Shown here: positions 36,318-45,707 of the stretch, piece by piece
Numbering within the stretch: position 1 is the stretch's first letter
Layout of the letters: each line of letters starts with the position of its first letter
Assembly: GCF_001693815.1 (NCBI RefSeq)
Contig: NZ_MBQD01000011.1
Span: 1-64,000 of the forward strand
DNA from: Tessaracoccus lapidicaptus
GTDB taxonomy: Bacteria; Actinomycetota; Actinomycetes; Propionibacteriales; Propionibacteriaceae
Direction: 5' to 3'
DNA: 64,000 nt
Notes under the pieces: model-generated
What the model saw: only the letters and a program-made list of their open reading frames with translations
What the model was told of the DNA's origin: nothing
Databases searched by the model: none
Translations under genes and position numbers: made by a program

Positions 36318-36784
36318 ACCAGGTCCTGGAACTGACGCAGGTGGTAGGCCAGGGATGCGACGCCCCCGGTCTGCGCCGCCGTCACCGTGCCGAGGATGAT
36401 CGTGTGGTCGCCGCCCGGCTCGAACGTCAGTTGGTCGCACCGGACCCAGGCCGCCACCCCTTCGATGCGGGGCAGGCCGTGGTCGTCGTGCCACGCGAGG
36501 CCGGCGAACCGGTCGGTGAGGTCGCGGCGGGCGAAGCGGAGCGCGATGTCCGACTGGCCGGCGGCCAGGATGTTCACGCCGATGCGGCCCGCGGTGCGCA
36601 CGCGGTCGATCATCCCGCCGCGGTTGTCGAGCGCCAGGACCACCATGGGCGGCATGATCGACAGCGACGCGAACGCCGACACAGTGGTGCCGCTCGGCGT
36701 TCCGTCGACCGCGGTGGTGATGACGGTCACCGGCGCCGGCACCCTGGCCATGGCGTCGCGGAAGGTGCTCTGCAGGTCGTCCAC
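36299..36784 (-). CDS. Flavin reductase-like FMN-binding protein
   Basis: A ~161-residue split-barrel flavin reductase. Family features are VPAPVTVITT, GTTVSAFASLSIMPPMVVLAL, GRIGVNILAAGQ and the C-terminal HTIILGTV. It probably reduces FMN or FAD with NAD(P)H for a partner oxygenase or reductase; no partner gene is nearby. Tandem GTG codons occur at the start; GTG 36784 is preferred because TAGGTT (36796-36791) lies exactly 6 nt upstream on this strand, fitting the leaderless pattern. GTG 36787 is the alternative. Confidence 0.85.
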   Translation of the reverse strand: MDDLQSTFRDAMARVPAPVTVITTAVDGTPSGTTVSAFASLSIMPPMVVLALDNRGGMIDRVRTAGRIGVNILAAGQSDIALRFARRDLTDRFAGLAWHDDHGLPRIEGVAAWVRCDQLTFEPGGDHTIILGTVTAAQTGGVASLAYHLRQFQDLVPAPVP

Positions 36785-36837
36785 CACTCCAACCTAATGG
36801 TGGGCGCCAAGCGGGCGCCCACCATGTCCGGCGGGGG

Positions 36838-38271
36838 TCAGCGGACGGGGTCGTCGTCCTCGTCGACGTAGATGCCCGGCGCGTCGTAGATGAGCGAGGC
36901 ACCGTCGGCCGCCTCGCGCATCTCGCGGGGGGCGATGAGCCGCGCCAGGTGGTACACGCCGATGGTGACGATCGTGCCCAGCGCGATGCCGCCGAGGCTG
37001 AAGCCGTCGCCGAAGGGCAGCTGCACGTCGCCGACGCCGATGATGATGCCGGCCGCCGCCGGGATGAGGTTGAGCGGGTTGCCGAAGTCGACGCGGTTCT
37101 CCTTCCAGATCTTCGCGCCGAGCAGGCCGATCATGCCGTACAGCACGACGGTGATCCCGCCGAGCACGGCGCCCGGCGTCGCGGAGATGACCGCACCGAA
37201 CTTGGGCGAGAACCCGAACAGGATCGCCACGAGGGCGGCGACGACGTAGGCGGCGGTCGAGTACACGCGGGTGGCGGCCATGACGCCGATGTTCTCGGCG
37301 TACGTGGTGGTGGGCCCGGCGCCGACGAACGTGGCGAGCATCGAGCCGGCACCGTCGGCGGCGATGGCGCGACCCATGATCGGGTCGAGGTCCTCACCGG
37401 TCATCTCGGCGACGGCCTTGACGTGGCCGGTGTTCTCCGCGATGAGCGCGATGACGACGGGGAGCGCCACGATGATCGCGGCGAACGAGAACGACGGCAG
37501 GTGGAAGCCCACGACGTTGTCGGTGGCGCCGTAGCTCCAGGTGGCGAGGTCGGAGACGGGCGGCAGGCCGAACCAGTCGGCGGAGGCGACCGACGCCCAG
37601 TCGACGCGCAGCTGCTCCGTGACGGTGCCGTCCTCGGCGACCTTCTGCATCGGCCCGAAGGCGAGGTCGAAGACCCAGCTGAGGATGTAGCCGATGACCA
37701 GCGACAGGAAGATGGCGATGCGGCCCATGAAGCCGCGCAGACCGATGCTCAGCGCGATGACGATGAGCATCACGACGAAGGCCAGCCACGGGTCGACCGG
37801 CCAATACACGGACGCGACCACGGGCGCGAGGTTGAAGCCGATCAGCATGACGACGGCGCCCGTCACGACAGGCGGCAGGGCGCGGTGGATGACCTTGGCG
37901 CCGGCGAAGTGGATGATGAGGCCGACCATGAACAGCGTGAGCCCGACGACGAACAGGGCGCCCGTCAGATCGGCCGGGTCACCGCCCGCGCCGTAAATGG
38001 CGGTGGCGACGCCGACGAACGACGCCGACGAACCGAGGTAGCTGGGGACGCGGTGCTTGACGGCGACGAGGAACACCAGCGTCGCGATGCCGGACATCAT
38101 GACGGCGAGCTGCGGGTTCAGCCCCATCAGGAGGGGGAACACGAACGTGGCGCCGAACATCGCGACCACGTGCTGCGCACCCAGCCCGATCGTGCGGCCC
38201 CAGGTGAGGCGCTCCGTCGGTTTGACGACGGCGTCGGGTTCGAGGATTCCGTTGTTGTGCAGCTTCCACAT
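36838..38271 (-). CDS. uraA: Uracil/xanthine permease, NCS2 family
   Basis: A 477-residue nucleobase:cation symporter with about 14 membrane segments. NCS2 motifs include QHVVAMFGATFVFPLLMGLNP, AENTGHVKAV and GPTTTYAENIGVMAATRVYS, where the Glu and Gln/Glu positions resemble UraA. Uracil is the likely substrate. The start at ATG 38271 has AAAGGA at optimal distance; ATG 38280 would be too close to it. Confidence 0.92.
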   Translation of the reverse strand: MWKLHNNGILEPDAVVKPTERLTWGRTIGLGAQHVVAMFGATFVFPLLMGLNPQLAVMMSGIATLVFLVAVKHRVPSYLGSSASFVGVATAIYGAGGDPADLTGALFVVGLTLFMVGLIIHFAGAKVIHRALPPVVTGAVVMLIGFNLAPVVASVYWPVDPWLAFVVMLIVIALSIGLRGFMGRIAIFLSLVIGYILSWVFDLAFGPMQKVAEDGTVTEQLRVDWASVASADWFGLPPVSDLATWSYGATDNVVGFHLPSFSFAAIIVALPVVIALIAENTGHVKAVAEMTGEDLDPIMGRAIAADGAGSMLATFVGAGPTTTYAENIGVMAATRVYSTAAYVVAALVAILFGFSPKFGAVISATPGAVLGGITVVLYGMIGLLGAKIWKENRVDFGNPLNLIPAAAGIIIGVGDVQLPFGDGFSLGGIALGTIVTIGVYHLARLIAPREMREAADGASLIYDAPGIYVDEDDDPVR

Positions 38272-38357
38272 GGGGCGCATTCCTTTCGTCGGGCAGATGC
38301 TACTGCCTGGCGTGCTGCTGCCCGGCACCGGGACCGCCCCACGTTAGGGTGGACGCC

Positions 38358-39431
38358 ATGGTGCACGACGTGGTTGTGCTGGGGGCGACCGTGGCAGGGC
38401 TGACGGTGGCGCGCCGGCTCGCGGCCGAGGGATACGACGTCCTCGTCCTCGACCCGAACCTGGAGGGGCTCAGCGCGGGCATCGGGCACGGCGTCGCGGC
38501 CGTGGGGCACGCCTCGACGGCCGCGGCCATGGCGCACGCCTACGGCCTGGACAACGCGCTGGAGCACACGCGCCGCAACATCGCCGCGATCGGCGAGATC
38601 CGCGCGATCCACCCGGACCACACCGTGCTGCCGCTGCGTGACCGCTCGCTGCCGGGCGGCGACGAGCGGGAGACCCGCGAGATCGCCGAGCTGTTCCGCC
38701 GGGCGGGCGCAGACGTCGACCTGCTGCTGGCGCCCGACGGTGCGGCGCTGCGGTCGTCCGCGATCGTGGTCGACCCCCTCGAGTACTCGGCATCCCTGCG
38801 GGCCGCCGCCGTCGCGGCCGGCGTCGAGGTCCGGCACAGCGTCACGGTGACGCAGCTGGCCCGGCACGAGGGGGCAACCCGGGTTTCCTTCCGCACGAAC
38901 CTGGCGTGGGAGCGCGAGTCGGGCTCGGTCGGCGGGGTCGCGGTCATCGACACGCTCGGCGTCTCGCCGTGGGGCCGGGCCGCCCGGGTCGCGCCGACGC
39001 AGTGGGTGCCGGTGGTCCGGTGCACGCCCAGCCGGCCGCTGACCGAGGTGTCGCTCACCGCCGTCGGACCTGCCTGGTTGCAGCGTCCGGTGGGGCAGCG
39101 GGCCCTCGCCCTGGGCCACAAGACGACCGGAGAGCGGATCGGGGACGCGGTGGAGGACCTCGCCCGCTGGGCCGAGTCCGCGCTGGGCGCGACAGAGGTG
39201 GAGACCGCCCGGCTCGCGATCGACCCCAGTGACCACGGGCGCCCCGTCGTCGGCGCCTCCGCGATCCCCGGGGGCTTCTACGCCCGGGGCAACGGGCGCG
39301 GGGAGCTCATGAACGGGACCGCCAGCGGGTACTACCTGGCGGGGCTGCTCACGGGCGCGGTCGGCTCGGGGAACGCGCTGCCGCCGCTGAGCCGCCTCCG
39401 CGCCTACGGCACGCGCCACCGGCGGCGCTGA
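38358..39431 (+). CDS. FAD-dependent oxidoreductase (DAO/GlpB-like)
   Basis: A 357-residue flavoprotein with an N-terminal dinucleotide fold (VVVLGATVAGLTVARRLA) in which the usual GxGxxG is GATVAG, and a C-terminal FAD-contact region (AIPGGFYARGNGRGELMNGTASGYYLAGLL). Substrate unknown. The leaderless start ATG 38358 lies 7 nt after TAGGGT (38345-38350). It converges with PMT, leaving only 6 nt between the genes. Confidence 0.75.
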   Translation: MVHDVVVLGATVAGLTVARRLAAEGYDVLVLDPNLEGLSAGIGHGVAAVGHASTAAAMAHAYGLDNALEHTRRNIAAIGEIRAIHPDHTVLPLRDRSLPGGDERETREIAELFRRAGADVDLLLAPDGAALRSSAIVVDPLEYSASLRAAAVAAGVEVRHSVTVTQLARHEGATRVSFRTNLAWERESGSVGGVAVIDTLGVSPWGRAARVAPTQWVPVVRCTPSRPLTEVSLTAVGPAWLQRPVGQRALALGHKTTGERIGDAVEDLARWAESALGATEVETARLAIDPSDHGRPVVGASAIPGGFYARGNGRGELMNGTASGYYLAGLLTGAVGSGNALPPLSRLRAYGTRHRRR

Positions 39432-39437
39432 GCGCGC

Positions 39438-41003
39438 TCAGATCCAGGCGTTGCCCAGCCACATCCGCATCAGCCAGGCCGGCCGGCTGATGACCTCGCC
39501 GGTGAGGATGGGGTAGAAGAACGCGAAGTTCAGGATGATCAGGGCCACCGCGATGCCGACCAGCATGGCCCGCAGCCGGCGGTGCGGGTGCCGAGCGGGG
39601 CCCAGGAGTTTCCCCAGCGCCATCGCCAGGAGCGTCGCGCTGAACGGGACGATCATGATCGCGTAGAAGAAGAACAACGGGCGCCCCGCGTAGCGGAACC
39701 ACGGCAGATACGTCGCGGCGATCGCGAGCAGCGGCACGCCGAAGCGCCAGTCCCGCCCGACCAGCCACCACACCAGGGCGGCGCCGATGGCCAGAGCGGC
39801 GCCCCACCACAACAGAGGGGTGCCGATGCCGTTGACGATGCTGACGCACGTGGTGCCGACGGCGTCGCAGCCGTCCGTGCCGGCCTCGATGTCGTTGACG
39901 GCGTAGATCGCGATCGGGCGCGCCAGGAACAGCCACCCTGCGGGGTGCGCCTCGTACGAGTGCGTGGCGTCGACCATCATCCCGTCACCGGTGTGGAAGC
40001 GGTACATCTCGACGTGGTAGTGCCACAGCGCGCCCAACGCCTCACCGAAGCGCTGGACGACCGGGTCGTCCGGGTTGTCGCGTCCCCAGTCGCGGTAGTA
40101 CCCGCCGTCGGTGGTGAACCACCGGAACCAGGACGCGAGGTACACCGGGACCGCGAGCACGACCAGGTTGACGAACGCCATGGGGGCGTCGATCAGCAGC
40201 GACCACCACCGGGAGCGGCCGGCGCCCGCCAACCGCCGGGCACCGAGGTCCCACGCCACCGCCACGAGACCGAAGACCGCGATGAGGAAGACGGAGTTCC
40301 ACTTCACCGACACCGACAGCGCCAGCATCAACCCGCCCGCCAGGCGCCAGGGCCGCCACAGCAGCAGCGGACCGAACGCGCCGTCGAGGTCCGGCAGCCC
40401 GCGGGCCCGCAGGTGGTCGGCGAGGCGGTGCCGGAACCAGTCCCGGTCGGTGACGAGGGCCGCGACTCCGGCCACGGCGAACGTCGCCTGGAAGATGTCA
40501 AGCAGCGCGATGCGGCTCATGATGAAGGCCAGGCCGTCGAACGTGAGCAGGAGCCCGGCGACGGCGCCCACGAGTGTCGAGCGCGACAGCCGGCGGGCCA
40601 TCCTCGTGGTGAAGAACACCAGCAGCGTGCCGAAGATCAACGCCATGAACCGCCAGCCGAACGGGTTCATGCCGAACATCGCCTCACCGACCGCGATCAG
40701 GAGCTTCCCGACCGGCGGGTGCACGATGTACGCGGCCTGCTCCTTCATGCCGCTGAGGTCGCCGTCCAGGATCATGTCGTTCGCGTCGTCGACCCACTGC
40801 CGCTCGTAGCCCGACTGCAGGATCCCCCAGGCGTCCTTGGCGTAGTAGGTCTCGTCGAACATGAGCGCGTGCGGCTCGCCGAGGTTGTGGAACCGCAACA
40901 CGAACGCCAGCGCCGTGATGACGAGGGTCACGACCCAGCCCGCGGTCCGGTCGCGGAGTCGCCCGTCGTCAAGGGCCTGTTGCGTCGTCAGCACACCAGG
41001 CAT
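39438..41003 (-). CDS. pmt: Dolichyl-phosphate-mannose-protein mannosyltransferase (PMT family)
   Basis: A ~521-residue GT39 membrane enzyme that transfers mannose from polyprenyl-phosphate-mannose to secreted proteins. The first loop holds MFDETYYAKDAWG (acidic DE pair typical of PMT active sites), and about 10-11 hydrophobic segments follow. Divergence from rsmI is the same as Rv1002c/Rv1003 in M. tuberculosis. Start alternatives are ATG 41006, ATG 41003 and GTG 40994; a TATGAT hexamer (41007-41002 on this strand) 7 nt before GTG 40994 favours a leaderless start there. Confidence 0.9.
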   Translation of the reverse strand: MPGVLTTQQALDDGRLRDRTAGWVVTLVITALAFVLRFHNLGEPHALMFDETYYAKDAWGILQSGYERQWVDDANDMILDGDLSGMKEQAAYIVHPPVGKLLIAVGEAMFGMNPFGWRFMALIFGTLLVFFTTRMARRLSRSTLVGAVAGLLLTFDGLAFIMSRIALLDIFQATFAVAGVAALVTDRDWFRHRLADHLRARGLPDLDGAFGPLLLWRPWRLAGGLMLALSVSVKWNSVFLIAVFGLVAVAWDLGARRLAGAGRSRWWSLLIDAPMAFVNLVVLAVPVYLASWFRWFTTDGGYYRDWGRDNPDDPVVQRFGEALGALWHYHVEMYRFHTGDGMMVDATHSYEAHPAGWLFLARPIAIYAVNDIEAGTDGCDAVGTTCVSIVNGIGTPLLWWGAALAIGAALVWWLVGRDWRFGVPLLAIAATYLPWFRYAGRPLFFFYAIMIVPFSATLLAMALGKLLGPARHPHRRLRAMLVGIAVALIILNFAFFYPILTGEVISRPAWLMRMWLGNAWI

Positions 41004-41017
41004 CATAGGCTGAGCGC

Positions 41018-41866
41018 ATGCACCCCCTTCCGAACGGAGCGTTGATCCTGGCCGGCACCCCCATCGGGTCGTCCGAGGACGCCAGCGGCACGCTGCGGGA
41101 GGCGCTGCTCACGGCCGACGTCATCGCGGCCGAGGACACGCGCAGGTTCCAGCTGCTGACCAAGCGCCTGGGCATCGAGCCGACGGCCCGGGTGGTCAGT
41201 TATTTCGAGGGCAACGAGGCCTCCCGCACACCTGATCTGGTCGACGCCGTCGCCGCGGGGCAGCGGGTGGTCCTGGTCACCGACGCCGGCATGCCGTCGG
41301 TGAGCGACCCCGGCTACCGGCTCGTCGTCGCCTGCATCGAGGCCGGCCTCAGGGTGACGGCGGTCCCGGGCCCGTCCGCGGTCCTGACGGCGTTGGCGGT
41401 GTCGGGGCTGCCGGTGGACCGGTTTTGCTTCGAGGGCTTCCTGCCCCGGAAGGCCGGCGAGCGAGGCCGGCGCCTGACGGAGCTCGCCGGGGAACAGCGC
41501 ACCATGGTGTTCTTCGAGGCACCCCACCGGCTGGCCGAGTTCCTGGCTGACGCGGCTCGGGCGCTCGGCGCCGGGCGGCGGGCGGCGGTGTGCCGGGAGC
41601 TCACCAAGCCGTTCGAGGAAGTGATCCGCGGCACGCTCGAAGACCTTGCCGCCTGGGCGACAGGCGGGGTGCGCGGTGAGGTGACCGTGGTGATCGCCGG
41701 CGCCGACGCCGTGGAGCACACCGCCGCCGACGCGCTGGAGCTGGTTCGGCAGGCACGCGCGGGAGGTGCGAAACTGTCGGCGGCGGTCGCCGACGTGGCC
41801 CGCCTCACCGGCACCGACCGCAAGCAGCTGTACGCCGCCGCGTTGGCCGACAAGGAGACCATCTAA
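41018..41866 (+). CDS. rsmI: 16S rRNA (cytidine-2'-O)-methyltransferase
   Basis: A 282-residue tetrapyrrole-methylase-fold enzyme modifying C1402 of 16S rRNA. Motifs: LAGTPIGSSEDAS, AEDTRR, SYFEGNE, LVTDAGMPSVSDPG, VPGPSAVLTAL and FEGFLPRKAGER. A TAGGCT hexamer (41006-41011) 6 nt before ATG 41018 fits a leaderless start, sharing DNA with the divergent PMT promoter. tatD follows directly. Confidence 0.95.
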   Translation: MHPLPNGALILAGTPIGSSEDASGTLREALLTADVIAAEDTRRFQLLTKRLGIEPTARVVSYFEGNEASRTPDLVDAVAAGQRVVLVTDAGMPSVSDPGYRLVVACIEAGLRVTAVPGPSAVLTALAVSGLPVDRFCFEGFLPRKAGERGRRLTELAGEQRTMVFFEAPHRLAEFLADAARALGAGRRAAVCRELTKPFEEVIRGTLEDLAAWATGGVRGEVTVVIAGADAVEHTAADALELVRQARAGGAKLSAAVADVARLTGTDRKQLYAAALADKETI

Positions 41867-42727
41867 GTGATCCTGGACACCCTGGGCCTGCCCCCGCTGC
41901 CGGAGACGCTGCCCCGGCCCGTCGTCGACAACCACACCCACCTGTGGTCGACGGAGGAGTACTCGGGGCTGTCGGTCGCGGACTCGCTGCGGTTGGCCGC
42001 CGAGGTGGGCGTCACGCGCGTGATCGAGGTGGGCTGCGACGTGCCGTCGTCGCGGTTCGCCGTCGACCTCGCCGGGCGCGAGCCGGCCGTGCGCGCCGCG
42101 GTGGCCCTGCACCCCAACGACGCCGCCCGCACCGCGGCCCGGGACGGTGAGGAGGGTCTCGCGGCCGTCCTCGCGGACCTCGAGCCCCTGGTGGCGGAGT
42201 CCGGCGTCGTCGCGGTGGGGGAGACCGGGTTGGACTACTACCGGACTCGTGACGCGGCCGGCCAGGCGGCCCAGGAGGTCTCCTTCCGCCGCCACATCGC
42301 CTGGGCGAAGCGGCACGACCGGACGCTGATGATCCACGACCGCGACGCGCACGACGACATCCTGCGGGTGCTCGACGACGAGGGACTGCCCGAACGCGTC
42401 GTCATGCACTGCTTCTCCGGCGACGCGGAGTTCGCACGCCGGTGCGTCGAGCGCGGCGCGTACCTGTCCTTCCCGGGCGTCGTGACCTTCGGCTCGGCGG
42501 GGGACCTGCGGGAGGCGGCGCTCGCGACGCCACCGGACCGGATCCTGGTCGAGACCGACGCGCCCTACCTGACGCCCGCGCCCCGGCGCGGCAAGCCCAA
42601 CGCGCCGTACCTCCTGCCGCACACGGTCCGGTTCCTCGCGGAGCTGCTCGACGCCGACGTGGCCGAGTTCTGTGACCGCATCGTGGCGAACACGGCGGCC
42701 GCCTACGGATGGGGGAGCGATGCCTGA
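41867..42727 (+). CDS. tatD: TatD-family metal-dependent DNase
   Basis: A 286-residue TIM-barrel hydrolase. Metal-binding motifs are VDNHTHLW, GETGLDYYR, MIHDRDAHDD (usually H-x-R-x-A), MHCFSGD and LVETDAPYL. The GTG start at 41867 follows the rsmI TAA directly, with AAGGAG at 41853-41858. It overlaps rsmA by 8 nt. In mycobacteria rpfB lies between tatD and ksgA; here there is no gap. Confidence 0.94.
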   Translation: MILDTLGLPPLPETLPRPVVDNHTHLWSTEEYSGLSVADSLRLAAEVGVTRVIEVGCDVPSSRFAVDLAGREPAVRAAVALHPNDAARTAARDGEEGLAAVLADLEPLVAESGVVAVGETGLDYYRTRDAAGQAAQEVSFRRHIAWAKRHDRTLMIHDRDAHDDILRVLDDEGLPERVVMHCFSGDAEFARRCVERGAYLSFPGVVTFGSAGDLREAALATPPDRILVETDAPYLTPAPRRGKPNAPYLLPHTVRFLAELLDADVAEFCDRIVANTAAAYGWGSDA

Positions 42728-43583
42728 GACCGGACTGCTGGACCCGGCCTCGGTCCGCCGGATCGCGGCCGAGCTCGACCTGCGCCCCACCAAACAGCGG
42801 GGACAGAACTTCGTCGTCGATCCCAACACGGTGCGGCGGATCGTCGCCCTGTCGGGCATCGGGGTGGACGACGTCGTCCTGGAGATCGGTCCAGGGCTGG
42901 GCTCGTTGACGTTGGGGCTGCTGGAGACGGGGGCACGTGTGGTCGCCGTCGAGATCGAGGACCGGCTGGCGCACCGGCTCGAGCGGACGGTGCGGGAGCG
43001 GATGGGCGACGACGCCGCGGGGCGCCTCGCGGTCGTCAACGCCGACGCCCTCGAGGTGTCGCAGCTGCCCGGACCGCCGCCGTCGGCGCTGGTGGCCAAT
43101 CTGCCCTACAACGTGTCGGTGCCGGTGCTGCTGCGCATGATGGAGCTGTTCCCGGAGTGGCGCACGGGCCTCGTCATGGTGCAACTCGAGGTCGCGGACC
43201 GGCTCGTCGCCGCGCCCGGCAGCAAGGTGTACGGGGTGCCGAGCGCCAAGGTGGCCTGGTATGCGGAGGCGACCCGCGTCGGCACCGTGCCCCCGAAGGT
43301 GTTCTGGCCCGTCCCGAATGTCGACTCCGGGCTGGTGCGCCTGGTCCGGCGGCCTGCCCCCGACACAACGGCCACCCGTGAGGACACGTTCCGCGTCATC
43401 GACGCCGCCTTCGCGCAGCGCCGAAAGATGCTGCGGGCGGCGCTGGGCTCCCTCGCCGGTTCGGCGGCTGAGGCGTCGGCGGCCATCGCGGAAGCGGGCA
43501 TCGACCCGCAGCTGCGCGGCGAGATGCTCGGCGTGGACTCCTTCGCCGCGATCGCCGAGCGGCTCGGCCCGCGCGTGCCGTGA
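42720..43583 (+). CDS. rsmA: 16S rRNA (adenine1518-N6/adenine1519-N6)-dimethyltransferase
   Basis: A 287-residue KsgA-family enzyme. The SAM-binding motif VLEIGPGLGSLTLGLLE, the GQNFVVDPN start and the target-base motif NLPYNVSVPVL are intact, as is the FWPVPNVDSGLV segment. GGGGGA before ATG 42720, and the 8-nt overlap with tatD, fix the start. Confidence 0.96.
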   Translation: MPETGLLDPASVRRIAAELDLRPTKQRGQNFVVDPNTVRRIVALSGIGVDDVVLEIGPGLGSLTLGLLETGARVVAVEIEDRLAHRLERTVRERMGDDAAGRLAVVNADALEVSQLPGPPPSALVANLPYNVSVPVLLRMMELFPEWRTGLVMVQLEVADRLVAAPGSKVYGVPSAKVAWYAEATRVGTVPPKVFWPVPNVDSGLVRLVRRPAPDTTATREDTFRVIDAAFAQRRKMLRAALGSLAGSAAEASAAIAEAGIDPQLRGEMLGVDSFAAIAERLGPRVP

Positions 43584-43627
43584 CGGACGCGCTAGGCCGC
43601 GGCGTCGGTGTGCGCTAGGTTCGTCGC

Positions 43628-44527
43628 GTGACGGCGGTGAGGGTTCGCGTCCCCGCGAAAGTGAACCTCGCCCTGCGGGTCGGTGGGACCGACGAGCAGG
43701 GCTATCACCGGCTGGGCACCGTGTTCCAGGCGGTCTCCCTCGGCGACGAGGTGGTCGCCGACGATGCGCCGGCGGGCGAGTTCAGGCTCGTCTTCAACGG
43801 CGAGGGGGCAGGGTTCCTGCCTGTCGACGACACCAACCTGGCCATCAAGGCGGCCAAGTTGCTGGCCACACGGTTCGGCCGGACCGACGTGGGTGTCAGC
43901 CTCCTGATCCGCAAGCGCATCCCGGTGGCCGGAGGGATGGCGGGTGGCTCGGCCGACGCGGCCGCGGTGCTGGTGGCCTGTACGGCGCTCTGGGGCATCG
44001 ACGCCGACCGTGAGGAGCTGCACCGGCTGGCGGCCGAGCTCGGCGCCGACGTGCCGTTCCTGCTCATGGGCGGCACCGCGATCGGCACCGGGCGCGGCGA
44101 CGTGCTGACCCCCATCATGTCCAGCGGGACGTTCCACTGGACGCTGGCCCTGTCCCACACCGGCTTGTCGACGCCGGCCGTGTTCCGCGAGTTCGACCGG
44201 CTCAGCGAGCCGCAGGACACCGAGATCCCCGTGGCGCTGCTGGAGGCGCTGCGCGCGGGAGATGCGGCGGCCGTCGGCGCCTCCCTCGTCAACGATCTGG
44301 AGCGCGCCGCGATCTCGCTGCAGCCCACCCTGGCCCGCACGCTGGAGTTGGGCCTCGCGGCGGGGGCGCTCGGCGCGATCGTGAGCGGCTCGGGCCCCAC
44401 CTGCGCCTTCCTGGCCGGGTCCGACGCCCACAGCCACGAGTTGGCCGAGGCCTTGGCCGTGTTCAGCGGGGTGCGTGCGGTCCGCCGCGCGTTCGGGCCG
44501 GTCCCGGGAGCGCAGGTGCTGTCGTGA
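43628..44527 (+). CDS. ispE: 4-diphosphocytidyl-2-C-methyl-D-erythritol kinase
   Basis: A 299-residue GHMP kinase of the MEP isoprenoid pathway. Signatures: VPAKVNLALRVGG, ATP-binding PVAGGMAGGSADAAAVL, and the C-terminal SGSGPTCAFLAG. TAGGTT (43616-43621) lies 6 nt before the GTG start, a leaderless promoter separate from rsmA. It overlaps the marR gene by 4 nt. Confidence 0.95.
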   Translation: MTAVRVRVPAKVNLALRVGGTDEQGYHRLGTVFQAVSLGDEVVADDAPAGEFRLVFNGEGAGFLPVDDTNLAIKAAKLLATRFGRTDVGVSLLIRKRIPVAGGMAGGSADAAAVLVACTALWGIDADREELHRLAAELGADVPFLLMGGTAIGTGRGDVLTPIMSSGTFHWTLALSHTGLSTPAVFREFDRLSEPQDTEIPVALLEALRAGDAAAVGASLVNDLERAAISLQPTLARTLELGLAAGALGAIVSGSGPTCAFLAGSDAHSHELAEALAVFSGVRAVRRAFGPVPGAQVLS

Positions 44528-45009
44528 CCGACGAAGTCGACGACGTGGTGTCCGCCTGGGCCCGGGAACGTGGCGACCTGGCGTTGGGTCCCATGCACAT
44601 CTGGTCGCGCATTGACCGGCTCTCGGGCATCCTCGCCGGCCACCGCAAGCGTGCGTTCACCGACCACGCGATCGAGGGCTGGGAGTTCGACGTCCTGGCG
44701 GCGCTGCGCCGCGCCGGCCGCCCCTACCGGCTCTCGCCGGGCCAACTCCTCCGCGAGACGCACGTCACGTCCGGGACCATGACCAACCGGGTCGACCGGC
44801 TCGCGGCACGAGGGCTGGTCCGGCGCGACCCCGATCCCGACGACGGCCGCGGCGCACTCGTCACGCTGACCCCGGCCGGGTTGGCTCTCGTCGATGCAGC
44901 GCTCGGCACGCTGTTGGCGGTGGAGGAGTCGCTGCTGGGGGACTGGCCGGCCGACGACCGCGCCCGGCTGGCCGACTACTTGAGGCGGCTGCTGCTCGGC
45001 TCCGCCTGA
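44524..45009 (+). CDS. MarR-family transcriptional regulator
   Basis: A 161-residue winged-helix regulator: LSPGQLLRETHVTSGTMTNRVDRLAARGLVRR is the DNA-binding helix and DPDDGRGALVTLTPAG the wing. Closest in style to the MarR proteins that sense phenolic or oxidant ligands. GTG 44524 overlaps the ispE stop. Its 3' end overlaps the convergent tetR gene by 34 bp. Confidence 0.88.
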   Translation: MTDEVDDVVSAWARERGDLALGPMHIWSRIDRLSGILAGHRKRAFTDHAIEGWEFDVLAALRRAGRPYRLSPGQLLRETHVTSGTMTNRVDRLAARGLVRRDPDPDDGRGALVTLTPAGLALVDAALGTLLAVEESLLGDWPADDRARLADYLRRLLLGSA

Positions 45010-45707
45010 ACCTCGTCCGCGGTGGGGGCCTCGGCGGCCGCGTTGCGGTTCATCCGCTCCATGATGAGCCGGGGGTCGCGCTGGAGATGGGCCATGCCGT
45101 TCCACGCCAGGTTGATGAGGTGGCGGGCCACGACGAGGCGGGACGGCTCACGGTTGTCGAGCCACTGCTGGCCCGTCTGGGCGACCAGGCCGACCAGGGC
45201 CTGGGCGTACAGCCCGGCGAACTGGGGATCGTGACCGGTGCGCTCGAACTCACCGGCGAGGATGTCCTCCACCTGGACGGCGATGTCGCTGAGGATGGAC
45301 GCGAACGAGCCGCTCGGCTGACCCGTGGACGAGTCGCGCGAGAGGATCCGGAACCCGTCGGGGCAGCTGTCGATGTAGTCGAGCAGGGCCATGGCGCCGC
45401 GTTCCAGCAGTTCGCGGGCGCCGGCGCCGGGTGTCGTGAGGGCGGTGCGGATGGCGGTGTGGAGGACCTGGGTCTCGCGGTCCACCACGACGGCGTAGGC
45501 CCCCTCCTTCCCGCCGAAGTGCTCGTAGACCACGGGCTTCGACACGCCGGCGCGCGCGGCGATCTCCTCGACGGACGTACCCTCGAAGCCGCGCTCCGCG
45601 AACAGCTCCCGGGCGATTTCCAGCAACTGCTCGCGGCGCTGCGCCGCGGTCATCCGGGTGCGGGAGCGGCGGGCGCGGGCTGGCTGGCGGGTCGACACGA
45701 CGCTCAT
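44976..45707 (-). CDS. TetR-family transcriptional regulator
   Basis: A 243-residue repressor. The N-terminal helix-turn-helix reads GTSVEEIAARAGVSKPVVYEHFGGKEGAY, and the C-terminal part is the ligand/dimer domain. Start ATG 45707 overlaps the stop of the small HTH gene upstream (ATGA), so the two are coupled. The 3' end overlaps marR on the other strand by 34 bp. Confidence 0.88.
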   Translation of the reverse strand: MSVVSTRQPARARRSRTRMTAAQRREQLLEIARELFAERGFEGTSVEEIAARAGVSKPVVYEHFGGKEGAYAVVVDRETQVLHTAIRTALTTPGAGARELLERGAMALLDYIDSCPDGFRILSRDSSTGQPSGSFASILSDIAVQVEDILAGEFERTGHDPQFAGLYAQALVGLVAQTGQQWLDNREPSRLVVARHLINLAWNGMAHLQRDPRLIMERMNRNAAAEAPTADEVQAEPSSSRLK

